DNA of 64,000 nucleotides from NCBI GenBank assembly GCA_026018925.1, contig JAKSZU010000016.1, positions 30,222,877 through 30,286,876 of the forward strand. The letters are read 5' to 3'. Position 1 is the first letter of the stretch. Each line of letters starts with the position of its first letter. Shown here one piece after another: positions 1-10,565 of the stretch. The position numbers were made by a program, and so were the translations under genes. Under the pieces are notes generated by a model. The model had not been told where the DNA came from and made no database searches. It saw nothing but the letters and a program-made list of their open reading frames with translations. The DNA is from Tupaia tana (lineage: Eukaryota; Chordata; Mammalia; Scandentia; Tupaiidae).

Positions 1-355
1 GACCCAGAATGCGTATGCGGGAGCCTTCCATGCCTCTGACTGCACCCCTGCTGAATTTGCCAATGTTTCTGAGCTAAGGAATTTAAACTGTGTGAGCTGC
101 TATTTCATCACTGTAAAATATGGATGGTAATATAGACCTTCTAAGGTTGCTCAAGTATGTTAAGGTTAATTGAAATATGTGAAAATGCCTAATTGACTCA
201 GAACAGTCAATGTAGGTATGAATTTAAATTTTTTTAAATTCATATTTAAAAAATCCAAATATGAATCTGATTCCTATTACTTAAAAAATTCACCTGCAAA
301 TTGTCAAGCTACCTCTTGGTTAATCAAGAAATACCTATTAAAATTCTCTGCGGTT
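1..355. other. Unique AT-rich sequence
   Basis: I see no recognisable repeat, RNA or coding signal here. The short open frames that overlap its right edge are antisense to the following purine-rich tract and have low-complexity translations. Confidence 0.6.
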
Positions 356-361
356 GCAAGA

Positions 362-480
362 CCACAAGAGAAGAAGAAAGAGTAGAATAGGAAGAAAAAA
401 AGAGGAAGAAGGAAGAGGTGGAGGAGGAGGAGGAAAGAAAGAGGAAGTAGAGAAAAAGGAAAAGAAGGAAGAAAAAGAAT
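362..480 (+). repeat. Polypurine (A/G) tract
   Basis: This is about 120 bases of almost pure A and G (GAAGAAGAAAG, GGAGGAGGAGG and similar). It is low-complexity and could adopt triplex structures. The open frames read from the opposite strand are Leu/Phe/Ser homopolymer translations of this tract, not genes. Confidence 0.85.
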
Positions 481-595
481 GACAACAATAACAACAAAGG
501 CTGGAGTGGGATGAGAGCATTACAAGAACCAGGGTGCATGATCTCTGGACACCCATGAGGCATTTAAAGATCTAGAATTAAGAATCAGCAGGCCA

Positions 596-885
596 GGGTC
601 AGCAGGTGGCATAGTTGTTAAGGCACTGGACTCCCACATGGCTGACTGTAGCTTGAGTCCCGGACCTGGTGGCTTGAAACTCACACCAGCCATGTGTGCT
701 TTAATGCCCAAAATACCTAGAGGAGAATGGAGGAAGAGTAGAGAATTGCTTTGTGTCAATTAGGAGAAGGAGTTGCAATATGGACATCCCCTCTAGGGGG
801 TGATTGATTTCTCACCTTCTCTCTTTCAGTCTCTGTGTCTCTGGCAAGTGCATGCACCTGTAACTAAAATCTCTTTCTAAAAAAA
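596..885 (+). mobile_element. tRNA-derived SINE, old long-type copy
   Basis: The head reads GGTCAGCAGGTGGCATAGT, followed by a diverged B box (GCTTGAGTCCC), the GAGAATGGAGGA middle, the CTCTAGGGGGTGATT pyrimidine section and an A-rich end. An 11-bp direct repeat TCAGCAGGCCA lies at 585-595 and 887-897 and may be the target-site duplication. However, the right copy overlaps the start of the next SINE, so this is uncertain. Confidence 0.8.
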
Positions 886-889
886 TTCA

Positions 890-1068
890 GCAGGCCAGCT
901 GGTGGCATGGTGTTTAAGGCAGCTGGATCCCACATGACTGACTGTACAGCTTGAGTCCTGTACCTGGCAAGGGCTTGTGTGTCTGTATACACAAGATTCC
1001 AAAAGGAGGGAGAATTGGAGGAGAAGGGATTATGGTGTGACCATCCTCTTGGCATTACTTTCTCACTT

Positions 1069-1132
<64 letters not shown>

Positions 1133-1180
1133 GGAAGCAAACCTGTTTTCCGGTGAAATTTCAAAAGAATTGAAAAAAAA
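890..1180 (+). mobile_element. tRNA-derived SINE with expanded CT tract
   Basis: This is a second SINE directly after the first. It has head GGCCAGCTGGTGGCATGG, B-box remnant GCTTGAGTCCT, the GGAGGAGAAGGGATTATGG middle and a CT section that has expanded into a long microsatellite. It ends in an A-rich tail. Divergence suggests an old copy. Confidence 0.75.
1073..1127 (+). repeat. (CT)n microsatellite
   Basis: This is an uninterrupted CT dinucleotide run of about 55 bases. It lies exactly where the SINE normally has its short CT-rich section, so it probably grew from it. Confidence 0.95.
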
Positions 1181-1337
1181 TAATCAACAAAGCCGTTAGC
1201 AATATAGCCTATACATTCTCTATTTCTTTGCATTATAAATATTCTGATTCTGGAGGGAGCCTTGGAACCCCAGTCATGCTTCAGGATTTTCTTGACTGAA
1301 GACAAGTGTGCTGGTTTTCATACTCTTAACTCCTATA

Positions 1338-1416
1338 TCTGTTACCTACAAGGAGTTGGGTTTGGAGGATGTCAGCTCCAGTGTTGGCTAGCTCTTTTAG
1401 CTGAAGGCTAGATGAT
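1338..1416 (-). repeat. Unidentified interspersed repeat (pairs with 4345-4418)
   Basis: The reverse complement of this stretch closely matches about 70 bases at 4345-4418. They share CCTTCAGCTAAA, GCCAACACTG and GACATCCTCCAA in the same order. The two segments are therefore inverted copies of one dispersed repeat. I cannot name the family; an LTR is possible because the second copy lies within LTR-like sequence. Confidence 0.6.
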
Positions 1417-1834
1417 CCCAGTAAGTTGTCACTCCTTTTTTTTTTTCTTAACCTTAGTCATCACTTTTTATAAATCAGATTTCTTCATGCTTCACATTTA
1501 CATCTACGCAACAATTAAAATACTATGCACCATTTGAGAGACCACCCAGAATATGTGGCTTTTACTCATTTCAAATCATCAAGGAAGAGAATTCAATTGT
1601 ACAGAATGTGAGGCAGGCCATAAGATTTAAAAACAGCTTGCAGAGCCTTGGTTTTAGGAGTAGAAATTAGATTTCTCTCGAGTAAAGAGATACAGTAACG
1701 TCATTGGGAGTTGGGAAGATACAGCAGAAGAAATATATCACAAATATCTGACAATAAAGATTAATCACTTTTCTAGGTCACAATAGCAAGAATGGAATTT
1801 AAATTTTGTTTCATTCAAAGATTAATGTAACTAA

Positions 1835-1990
1835 AATAATAACCATTATCATTTCTAAATTCTTAGTATCCATGGGGCAAACACTTTCATTGACATTGTC
1901 CTATTTATCTCTGTAAATCCATGGGTAGGTAATTTTATTATCTCTAATTAGAGATGAGGACTTTGGGCATAAAGAGGAATGTTTGAATTT
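1835..1990 (+). repeat. MIR-like ancient SINE relic
   Basis: The text resembles the MIR core: a list of A/T-rich counts followed by TTTTATTATCTCTAATTAGAGATGAGGAC, which echoes the MIR 'CCATTTTACAGATGAGGAAACTGAG' core. It is strongly diverged, as expected for this mammal-wide family. Confidence 0.5.
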
Positions 1991-2028
1991 GCATGTTTCT
2001 ATAATCTGTTTTGAAAGTAAAATGACTG

Positions 2029-2283
2029 TGGGCCAGCCAGTGTCCTGGTCATAAAAGAGCTGGGTCCCCACGGATGACCATGCAGATTGAGTCCTGGACC
2101 TGGCAGCTTGAAAAACACTCTAGGTGCATGTGTGTGTACGCCCAAAATCCTGAAAAAAGGCAGAGAGCAAGGAGAAGGGATTGTGGTATGACCATACCTC
2201 ATGGGGTGGTGGTGCTTTTGCTTTCTAGATTTCTATCTCTTTCTGGAGAGAAGATTTACCCACTTACAAATTAAAAAAAAAAA
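2029..2283 (+). mobile_element. tRNA-derived SINE, old copy
   Basis: The head is GGGCCAGCCAGTGTCCTGG, with B-box remnant ATTGAGTCCTGG, the AAGGAGAAGGGATTGTGG middle and a poly-A end. It is heavily diverged from the young GCGTAATGG subfamily. Confidence 0.75.
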
Positions 2284-2733
2284 ATAGAATTACTTTAAAT
2301 CTTTTAAATAGACAAAAATAGTCTTAGGACGTCAATATTAGAAGTATGCCTATAAAAATTAAAGTGGAAGACATTTTCTACGGATTTTAAGAACATTTCA
2401 TATTAAGAGAAGGAAAGTAAGAGAAAATTACCTAATTTTAGAATTACAAATGTTTTGAAAGTAAAACTATTTCACTTTAATGACTATGCTCAACTTTCAG
2501 ATAAAAAGATTAATACAAAAATGTTGGTCTTTGATTTCAAAGAATATATTTTCAATGCTTAAATTTCTATGTACTGAGATATATAATTTAGAATATATCT
2601 TTAACATTCAAAGATCTACAATGGCATCAATTTTTGATTATAAATTAACAGAAGTTTAACAAATACAACTTGGTAAAGTAGTCAAGCATGTGGCAGCCAT
2701 ACTTAGAGAATCATTCAATTAAGAATTAATCCT

Positions 2734-3019
2734 GAGACCAGCAGTTAGCATAATGGCTATGTTGCTGAACTCCCATGTAGTCGATCATGGTTCAAGTCCT
2801 GGACTTGGTGACTTAAACTCATGCCGGGCGCATGTGTGTGCATGTCCAAGAACCCAAGAGGCGAATGGAGGAGAAGGAATTGCAGCCTGGCCATCCCCCA
2901 GGGGGTGATTTCTTGCTTTCTGTCTCTCTTTCTCTCTCTGTCTTTCAGGTGAGTGCACACGCCCTACGGCAAAAACCTCTCCAAAAAATAAAAAATAAAT
3001 AAATACATAAAATTAAAAG
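2734..3019 (+). mobile_element. Long tRNA-derived SINE with TSD
   Basis: The copy is complete from ACCAGCAGTTAGCATAATGG to CCCTACGGCAAAAACCTCTCC plus an A-rich tail. A perfect 12-bp target-site duplication AAGAATTAATCC flanks it at 2720-2731 and 3020-3031. The B box is CpG-decayed (GGTTCAAGTCC). Confidence 0.95.
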
Positions 3020-3074
3020 AAGAATTAATCCCAATTCTATACTTTAAAAAAGAGTAAATAAAAAATAGCCTTCC

Positions 3075-3326
3075 AGAGCCAGCGGTGGTGTGGAAGGCAG
3101 CTGGATCCACATGGCCATCTAACATGGTTTGAGTCCCAGACCCCATGGCTTGAAAACCATGCCAGCTGCATGTTCATGCATGCCCAAAATCCCAAGAGGA
3201 GAACTGGGAAGAAAGGACTGCTATGTGGTCATACCCCTGGGGGATGCTTTCTCACTTTTCCTCTCTCTGTTCTCACCAGCAAGCACATGGGCCCGATAGC
3301 AAATTGAAAAACAAAACAAGCAAAAA
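3075..3326 (+). mobile_element. tRNA-derived SINE, old copy
   Basis: It has head AGAGCCAGCGGTGG, B box GTTTGAGTCCC, the CCCAAGAGGAGAA middle, CCCTGGGGGATGC, a CT section and an A-rich end. It is immediately downstream of the previous SINE, which is a common clustering pattern at A-rich tails. Confidence 0.8.
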
Positions 3327-4249
3327 CCCCTAGCATTTCAAAGGAAAAACTATGTGAAAGAGGAGATAAAGAATAAAAGTGACAAAGGCAAAGTCAAAAG
3401 CCATAATTATAATCACATGCTGGAGCTCTAACTTGGAGAGCTAAAACTTGTCTTACAATTTTGTGAATATAGAATATTATCTTGATATAAAGGGAAGAAG
3501 TATGTCGACTTCTACCTTACAATTCGAATGCATACAGATTTTTAGCAAACACGTCTTCATACAGGAAATGAAAGAGCCCAGTTTTATATAGGTTGCAGCT
3601 CCTGAGCCAATTTTCTATAAATAACCCACTGATGTCAAGTGAATTACAGTCTTCTCTAGCTAAGGAAGCTGTAGGCAAACCCAGAAGCCTATTAAGGAAA
3701 TGACAAGCTTTAGGCACCTAATTGCATTAGCTCATCACCAGTAAGACACCAGAAGTCTAAAACTAACCTGACTGGGAACTGAAATGGAACCTACTCTAGG
3801 ATAGTCTTCTCCTCTTTAAAGTTCTAGTGATTAAAGAAAAAAAAAATTGCTACAGGTTCAGCCAAAAGGAACTTTATTTTCTCTTTTACTCAATGAGATA
3901 AATGTATATTTTTTTATTATTTTTACTAATAGTCATAAGAATAAGGATATTTATAAGAATATATAAAATAGTTTTGGAAAAAAAGCAAAGCACATCTTTA
4001 TCATCTACTGTACTGGTGACACAATTATAAAATAGAACTAGAATATCACTATATACTTGCTCCATTATAGAGACCCTCTTGCCCTACCTCACTCTGTGAA
4101 AACACACTTCTGTCTTATCTACTGTCTGCAATAGATAAACTGCTACCCACAGTTTCTAATCTGTTTCTCTTTGGGTTATTACATAGCTATTGTCACTTGC
4201 AGCAGATACCATCCATGCTCCGTTCAGTTTTCAGAATCATTCAATTATT

Positions 4250-4682
4250 CAGTAGACTTCTTTCTTGAGTCTGTATGTCTTGGTTCTAAATGCTCACATC
4301 TGAGGCTCTTTTACATGTATTTCTCTTGAGATTTTTGGAAGCACCTAGCCTTCAGCTAAAGAGCATGCCAACACTGTAGTGACATCCTCCAATCCTGCTC
4401 CCTTGTAGGGTAAAAGATACAGATGTTAGAGTACAAAAGCCAAGCACCATCATCTCCAGTCAGGAAAAATTTTGAATCATAACTTGTACTCCAAGGCTCT
4501 CTCTAGAATCAGTAGAATCAGGCTGAAAAAGAGACTTGGCAGAAATTTCATACTGAATTGATGTCTTTCAACTCCCATGATCTATTTCCCCAGCTCTCAA
4601 ACTAGTTTCCCTTCCTTAATAAATCACTCACAAATGAATTATCTTCTCAGGGTCTGCTTTGGGGAACTTGACCTAATACACC
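4250..4682 (+). mobile_element. LTR-like relic, family uncertain
   Basis: The right end (AATAAATCACTCACAAATGAATT, then TCAGGGTCTGCTTTGGGGAACTTGACCTAATAC) resembles the 3' end of old mammalian ERVL/MaLR-type LTRs, which carry a polyadenylation-type AATAAA before such a terminus. No internal retroviral sequence is present, so at most it is a solo LTR. The portion at 4345-4418 has an inverted relative near 1.4 kb. Confidence 0.4.
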
Positions 4683-4710
4683 ATTTTTCTCTCCCTTCTG
4701 GTTTTCTTGT

Positions 4711-4738
4711 TTTTTTTTTTTTTTTTTTTTTTTTTTTT
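4711..4738 (+). repeat. Poly-T tract
   Basis: This is a 28-base T run just right of the LTR-like end, possibly the relic of a minus-strand poly-A tail. No SINE or LINE body is recognisable next to it. Confidence 0.8.
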
Positions 4739-5401
4739 CTCTTTTGCTTTCTTTCTTATTTTTCTCACTGGTAAATGTATCCATTAAATTATTATCTGTT
4801 GTAGACATTTCTTAAATTCCTATCAAGGGTGGTCTCTAAATTTCTATGCTCTAAGAACTTGTAGTCTATCAGAATAGAAAGGAAAAAAAAATGGTATCTT
4901 GTTTTTACCTAACCATGAAACAACCTTCACCTACATTCCCCTACCTAGCACTTATAATGGTAAACATTATTTTAGATATGAACTGGAAGACACATATAGC
5001 CTCCAAAAGATTTACTGCTCTTTGTGTATTGATTAATAAATAAGTAGAAATGAAAGTTGGTGCACTGAGTTGTTAAATATTGTTAAACGACATAGTTATA
5101 ATTGAACTGTATTTTAAGTTTTGGTTAACAGATCAGAATAGAAACTATTTTTATATTGGCATATTAGAGAATTGATTTATTAACCAACACAGTGAAGTTA
5201 AATAGATGTAATACAGGACCTCAATTAAGGTATGAAATGTTACCATATGTAGATAAGAGGGAGAAAGATGCTATGGATAGGGTAGTCAAAAAACAATCTT
5301 TGAGCTATGAAATAGTAAAAGGATAACAGAAGACACATAGTTTTTTTGTGAAAAATAGTATCTTTATACATTTTTAAGTTGATCATATTTGGCAGGGAAA
5401 T

Positions 5402-5646
5402 TTTTATTTTTATTTTTTTAGATTTTTGCCAAAGCATGCATGTGCTCAATAGAGAGACAGAGGGAAAGTGAGAAATTGACTCCCCAGAGGGGATGGCCAT
5501 GCCACAATCCCTTCTCCTTTCTTTTCCCAGGATTCTGAGTATGTTTGTACACCTGGCATGTTTCTCTAGCCTCCTGGTCTGTGACTGAAACTGGGAATCA
5601 GCCATTTGGCTCCAGCACCTCAACCACCATGTCATCTGCTGGCCCT
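5402..5646 (-). mobile_element. tRNA-derived SINE, old copy
   Basis: It reads as the reverse complement of the family. A T-rich tail and TTTTTGCCAAAGCATGCATGTGC lead into the GAGAGACAGAGGGAAAGTGAGAAATTGACTCCCC section. It ends with the head CATCTGCTGGCCC. Confidence 0.85.
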
Positions 5647-5829
5647 GTAAATGCTTTTTTTTTTAAACCACATGGTTTTCTTTTTGGGGACAAAAAAAAG
5701 AAAAAAAAACTATTGGCTCAGTTAAAATCTATATGATTGTGATCTAACCAAAACAATGTATGTACATAGAAGTGATATAAATGACTTTGAGGTCTGTTTA
5801 CTTAAAAATAGAGTTAAGACTGAAACTTT

Positions 5830-6002
5830 TCTGTAGTGCATAAAGGAAGAAGCTCAGAATTCTGAACCATTGAGAAAACCATCTTCTCCATCCCCAAGCA
5901 ACTTTTGTGAGCCAGAAATAAGCTTCTGTATATTGAAGTCATTGAGTTATCAGAGTTTATTGTTTACTTTGGCATTATTAAGTCCATTCTAATACAGTAT
6001 CC
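5830..6002 (+). mobile_element. MaLR/MLT-like LTR 3' end relic
   Basis: The order 'TGAAGTCATTGAGTTATCAGAG ... GTTTACTTTGGCATTATT ... TCTAATACAG' parallels the 3' end of MLT1/MST LTRs ('TAAGCCACTGAGTTT...TTTGTTACTGCAGCA...TAATACAG'). The 5' part is not recognisable. It is a low-similarity, recall-based call. Confidence 0.4.
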
Positions 6003-6651
6003 AATTATTGGTTTTATATAATATATCAATCAAAAAAAGATTGAGTAGGTGTCAAAATAATTGATAGTATACTAAATTTATTGATAATATACTACGCATT
6101 CTAACATTTTGAGACTAACACTACTGATAAAAAATAAGAAGCCAGACAATATAAAAAAAACTACATATATATTTTAAACCATCAGAAAATTAAGAATGCA
6201 AAGATATCAATGATCTAAATTCTAGAAAACAAAAGGAATTCTCCAGGATAGAAGCTACTTGTTGCTGCTACTACTACTGTTGGAGAAACACTGAAAGCAA
6301 GGTGTTACCATAGATGTAGGCAAAGATAAAGTAGCTGAACTTTTACAGAATGTTTAAAAGCCAGAAATAAGCTAGTTTAACAGTACAGAATTCTTATGAC
6401 CTCCAAAGATAAAGTCTGCATTATACTGTCAAATAAGCTCCAGGACCTTTATGAAGTTCTCACGATCATTACTGAGGACAGAGAAGAACAACTGATACCC
6501 ACTCTCAGTCCAAGAGCATGCTCCTCTTAAGTCTGAGAGTGAATATAGGAAATAATAATAATTCATTAAACCTATTATGGTTATGTGTATCAGTTTTACT
6601 GGCCTAAGGGATGTCCAGACGGTTGGTTAAACATTATCTTGTTGGGTATAT

Positions 6652-6711
6652 CTTTTTTTTTAAGAATTATTTTATTTAACTTTACTTATTTTTAAAATTT
6701 GATCAAAGAAG

Positions 6712-6759
<48 letters not shown>

Positions 6760-6860
6760 GAAAAGGAAAGTGAGAAAGCAAACCACCAGGTCCGGACTCG
6801 AACTGTGGTTGGCCATGTGCGAGTCTAGCATCCTTAACCACCATTCTACATGCCAGTCCC
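6652..6860 (-). mobile_element. Short-type tRNA-derived SINE
   Basis: This minus-strand copy has a T-rich tail (TTATTTTATTTAACTTTA), the TTTGATCAAAGAAGGACAGAGAG section with an expanded GA run, then GGTCCGGACTCGAACTGTGG and the head CCAGTCCC. It lacks the GC-rich middle of the long type, so it represents the shorter subfamily. Confidence 0.85.
6715..6756 (+). repeat. (GA)n microsatellite
   Basis: This is a GA run of about 42 bases inside the short SINE, expanded from its CT-rich section (read here on the opposite strand). Confidence 0.95.
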
Positions 6861-7081
6861 TATTTTGTGGCATATCTTTGAGATCATTTACAGAAGAGAT
6901 CACATTTAAATCAGTAGACTAATTAAAGAAGATCTATTTTCACCAATGTAGATGAGTGTCATTCAATCTGTTGAGGGCCAGAATAGAAGAAAAAGTGAAG
7001 GAAGAATAAAAGTTCTCTTTCTTCTTTAGTTTTTATTTTGTTGTTGTTTGTTTGTTTGTTTTTTGCTATAGGGCATGTAGG

Positions 7082-7282
7082 CAGAAGCCTCTGTATTTCT
7101 TAGGCATTTGGACTTAGCCTAAATTACCCCACCAGAACTTTTGATTCTCCAGCTTTTACATGGCAGATTGTGAGATTTCTTGGACTCACTCAAAATTATA
7201 TGAGTAAATTCCCATAATAAATCTCTTTCTATATATTCTCATTTATCCTATTAGTTTATTTCTATGGAGACTCCTAATACAG
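7082..7282 (+). mobile_element. LTR-like 3' end relic
   Basis: The stretch 'AGAACTTTTGATTCTCCAGC ... TGAGTAAATTCCCATAATAAATCTC ... CTATTAGTTTATTTCTATGGAGACTCCTAATACAG' resembles the 3' end of old mammalian LTRs. It has a polyadenylation-type AATAAA about 60 bases before a TAATACAG terminus. The family name is uncertain and no internal sequence follows. Confidence 0.4.
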
Positions 7283-7455
7283 GTATCATAGTTTTTAAAC
7301 TGAATAGGAGACCACATTAATACCAACCTAAAGAGAAAAACATGCCAATAGTAGAATAGGAACATTCAACATCTGTGGAAAAATAGGAAAAGGTCAATCA
7401 TATTTTTCATTGAAGTATCAGGGGAAAAAAGTAGAAAATGGGGTAGAAGAAACAA

Positions 7456-7456
<1 letters not shown>

Positions 7457-7487
<31 letters not shown>
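7457..7487 (+). repeat. (CA)n microsatellite
   Basis: An uninterrupted CA run directly before a minus-strand SINE. It follows a 26-bp stretch that recurs exactly at 10662-10687. Confidence 0.95.
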
Positions 7488-7488
<1 letters not shown>

Positions 7489-7490
<2 letters not shown>

Positions 7491-7691
7491 GTTTTTGCCA
7501 CTGGGTATGTGTATTCACTTCAAAGTGGCAGAGAAAGGGAAAGTGAGAAATTACCCCCCATCTCTTCTTCATTCTTGTCTTGGAATTTGGGGCACACACT
7601 CATGATTTTAAAGTCACCAGATCTAGGATTCAAACTATGGTCAGTCACATGGGAGTCCAGTATCTTAATCACCACATCACCTGCTTGTCTC
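7489..7691 (-). mobile_element. tRNA-derived SINE, old copy
   Basis: It reads AGGTTTTTGCCACTGGGTATG (tail), GAAATTACCCCCC, TTGGAATTTGGGGCACACAC, then GATTCAAACTATGG and the degraded head CACCTGCTTGTC. It is diverged and has no clear target-site duplication. Confidence 0.8.
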
Positions 7692-7825
7692 GACAAACAT
7701 AGTTTTTGATTAAAGATATCAACCAAAAAATGTGTGTTTTCCACCAAAATCAAAGTGGAAAAAAATACAAAGAAAGTCTCACTCAGGCATATCATAGTCA
7801 AACTTCTTAAAACTCATAATAAAGT

Positions 7826-8092
7826 TACCAGCAGTTAGCATAGTGGCTGTGTTGCTGGACTCCCATGTAGTCGACTGCAGTTAGAGTCCCGGACCCACTG
7901 GTTTAAACTCACGCTGGCGCATGTGCATGCGTGCCCACGATCCCGAGAGGAGAATGGAGGAGAAGGGATTGCCGCGTGGCCATCCCCCTAGAGGGTGATT
8001 TCTCGCTTTCTGTCTCTCTGTCTCTCTCTGTCTTTCCGGCGAGTGCACACACCCTATAGCAAAAACCTCTCAAAAAGAAAAAAAAAAAAAAG
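7826..8092 (+). mobile_element. Long tRNA-derived SINE
   Basis: The full-length copy runs from ACCAGCAGTTAGCATAGTGG to CCCTATAGCAAAAACCTCTC and poly-A. It keeps many CpGs (CGGACCC, CCCGAGAGG), so it is relatively young. I found no convincing target-site duplication. Confidence 0.9.
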
Positions 8093-8141
8093 ACTTTTGG
8101 GCATCTGCCTCCTGAGGAACAACTATAAATATGACAGATGA

Positions 8142-8411
8142 GGGAACCAGCAGTTAGCGTAATGGCTATGTCGCTGGACTCCCACGTAGTCGACCGCGGT
8201 TCGCGTCTCGGACCCGGTGGCTTACAACTCACGCCGGGCACGTGTGCGTGCGTGCCCAAGATCCCGAGAGGAGAATGGAGGAGAAGGGATTGCGGTGTGA
8301 CCATCCCCCCTGGGGGGTGATTTCTCGCTCTCCGTCTCTATGTCTCTCTCTGTCTGTCTGGCGAGCGCACGCGCCCTATAGCGAAAAACCTCTCCAAAAA
8401 AAAAAAAAAAT
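8142..8411 (+). mobile_element. Young long tRNA-derived SINE with TSD
   Basis: This is one of the best-preserved copies. The A box TAGCGTAATGG is intact, the B-box position reads GGTTCGCGTCT, the body is CpG-rich, and it ends CCCTATAGCGAAAAACCTCTCC plus A14. A 13-bp target-site duplication ATATGACAGATGA lies at 8129-8141 and 8412-8424. The tail is the typical L1-mobilised form. Confidence 0.97.
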
Positions 8412-8429
8412 ATATGACAGATGACTTAT

Positions 8430-9640
8430 CACAAAGATGAATAAAAGTCAGCAGACAATGAAACCAAACATTTAAAGTAAATCGGAAAAAAAAAGTCTTC
8501 AACCAGAATTTTATATCCAGAAAATATATCCTCAAAACTGAAGACAAAAAAGGAATACTTTATCCAGCAAAGCTATCTTTCAGAAATGAAGGAAATACCA
8601 AATCTTTCCCAGACAAGCAAAAACTGAGGGACTTTGTTTCCAGGAGACCAGCTTTACAAGAAATGCTTAAGGGACTATTACATCGGAAAACAAAAGGATA
8701 ACTACCATCGTGAATGAAGCACATGAAAGTATAAAACTCCTGGGAATATACACAAGTGAAAAAGAAAATCCTTATCTCTAGAGAAAATAATCAAATCACA
8801 AAGATAAACAGGAAGGAATGAGTTATATATAAAATTAGAAAATATAAAATGATAGGAAAGCCTCAATTGCCAGAACAGGCTCAGCAGAACAGATTTTTCT
8901 GAGTGGGGAAGGCTGTGGATTTGAAATAAACATAACAACAAACACATAAAGAAACACAAGTATAGAAAAGCGAGGATTGGTGGGCCCAACTTCTCTGGTG
9001 GAGAAAACTGTGACTAGGAACTGGCTTCAGTTTTATTCTTTTAAAGGGTAGAAAATGGGGAAAGAGGAAATGGAACGCAAAGCCAGTTGTTTTTAGATGA
9101 AAATCCTCTGAAGATGCAAAAAGGACTATAGCACCATGTAATCTCTCTGATCTTTTTGGGTGAAATCTGATAAATACATGTGGCTTCCTTTAACCTGATA
9201 CTGCCCTGCAGTATTGATATGGGGCAATGAAAAACAACAGGCAGATAGCGTTTTCATATGCAAGTGCTCTCATAGCCATTGCTAATGAACCTTATGGAAG
9301 TGCCATTTTTTTATGAGTCTAAAGGTCACCATGTTTTCTCAGATTGGCTGCTCTCCACACTCACCTATCAGCTATAATCTTGAATGTAAATAGGTTAGAT
9401 ACATACTCACGGAATAGATTTTTTTAAAAAAAAAGGACCTACTGCATGCTTCATAAAAATCTTATTTCAGTAGTAATGATTTACATTGACAGAAAGTGAA
9501 AGAATGAAAAGTGTTTTATGCAAATGGAAACTAAGAGTAAGCAGGATTTGTTATGTAAGATAAAATAGACTTTTAAGTTAAAAACTTATAAAAAGAAGAA
9601 AAAATGGAGATGAAAATAAAGATTTTGTCAATCAGACAAA
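8430..9640 (+). mobile_element. Degraded L1M-type LINE, ORF1 3' end to ORF2 5' part
   Basis: The left part matches the end of an old L1 ORF1 (AACCAGAATTTTATATCCAG ... TTTCCCAGACAAGCAAAAACTG ... CTTTACAAGAAATGCTTAAGG). It is followed by inter-ORF sequence (CACATGAAAGTATAAAACTC). The right part (about 9375-9590) matches the start of L1 ORF2: ATCTTGAATGTAAATAGG for 'xLNVNxL', and TATGCAAATGGAAACTAAG then GATAAAATAGACTTTTAAG for the 'ANGNxK...DKIDFK' region. All frames are broken, so this is an ancient dead copy. Confidence 0.65.
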
Positions 9641-9812
9641 AACTGAATTAAAAAATATATATAAACACATAAACATTGAGAGGTTGGTAATTAGAAGCAT
9701 ATTACTGTCACATATTTATATTTTTAACTAAGTAGCAAAAATACTTTATAGACATACTGTGATGAGTTAAGTATGCATAATCTCTAACAGTAGCCATTAA
9801 TAAATAGCAAGG

Positions 9813-10086
9813 GGGAACCAGCAGTTAGCGTAATGGCTATGTCGCTGGACTCCCACATAGTCGACTGCGGTTCGCATCCCGGACCCGGTGGCTTAAAACT
9901 CACACCGGGCGCGTGTGTGTGCGTGCCCGAGATCCCGAGAGGAGAATGGAGGAGAAGGGATTGCGACATGACCATCCCCCCTGGGGGTTGATTTCTCGCT
10001 TTCTGTCTCTATGTCTCTCTCTGTCTGTCTGGCGAGCGCACACGCCCTATAGCGAAAACCTCTCCAAAAAAAAATAAATAAATAAA
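9813..10086 (+). mobile_element. Young long tRNA-derived SINE with TSD
   Basis: The copy is full-length with intact A box TAGCGTAATGG and CpG-rich body. The tail is AAAACCTCTCCAAAAAAAAATAAATAAATAA. A 14-bp near-perfect target-site duplication AATAARTAGCAAGG (one mismatch) flanks it at 9799-9812 and 10087-10100. It lies at the edge of the L1M relic. Confidence 0.95.
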
Positions 10087-10124
10087 ATAAGTAGCAAGGA
10101 AGTCATAATGAAAAAAAAGTTAAT

Positions 10125-10526
10125 AGAGGGATTTTCAATTTTAGTCAAATTGGAGTAGTCTCATTCTATGCTAATCTCTCTCTTACAACCAAAAGAATCT
10201 GGCCAAAAAATAGGAAATAAATACAAGACTCTAAAATGTGGGGTGGGGGTAGCAGACTTTTTAGAGACCCCAGGATGTTAGGAATGACATGACATTTCAC
10301 AGATAGGGCACTGGGGAAATTTCCAACCCGGAACCACTGACAGGTGTTTGGAAACATAAACAATAACTCCCCAAGAAAAGATGGATTTGTATAGTCAAAT
10401 TTCTTAGAGAAGGTTAGTTTAGCAGACTAACCAAAAAAAAAAAAAAAAAAAAAATCTCTTCTGCCCTAGTTACCAGCATAGCTAACTGGCATGCTGGACT
10501 TCCAGCCTGACCCCACTGTAGCAAGT

Positions 10527-10565
<39 letters not shown>

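Noticed and set aside
324..563. Two overlapping minus-strand open frames over the purine tract
   Set aside because: Their translations are runs of Leu, Phe, Ser and Pro from the low-complexity A/G tract. No start context or protein family supports them.
1063..1305. Arg-Glu repeat open frame
   Set aside because: It is the translation of the CT/GA microsatellite.
4250..4682. Endogenous retrovirus with coding capacity
   Set aside because: Only LTR-like terminal text is present; no gag, pol or env similarity was seen in any frame nearby.
5240..5635. 131-codon minus-strand open frame
   Set aside because: About half is antisense SINE and the rest is AT-rich unique DNA without domain similarity.
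7040..7081. A truncated SINE tail (TTTTTTGCTATAGGGCATG) before the LTR-like relic
   Set aside because: It matches the family end over about 20 bases only, with no duplication or body, so I leave it as possible but not supported.
7909..8304. 131-codon minus-strand open frame, and similar frames with 'QSLLLHSPLGILGTHAHAPGVSFKPPGP'-like text elsewhere
   Set aside because: These are antisense translations of the tRNA-derived SINE. The same peptide appears at every SINE copy, so it reflects repeat copy number and not a gene family.
8425..9640. A second HAL1-type element (ORF1 end followed by non-coding text)
   Set aside because: ORF2-like text (LNVN-type start, ANGN, DKIDFK) follows near 9.4-9.6 kb, so this is a regular old L1M piece.
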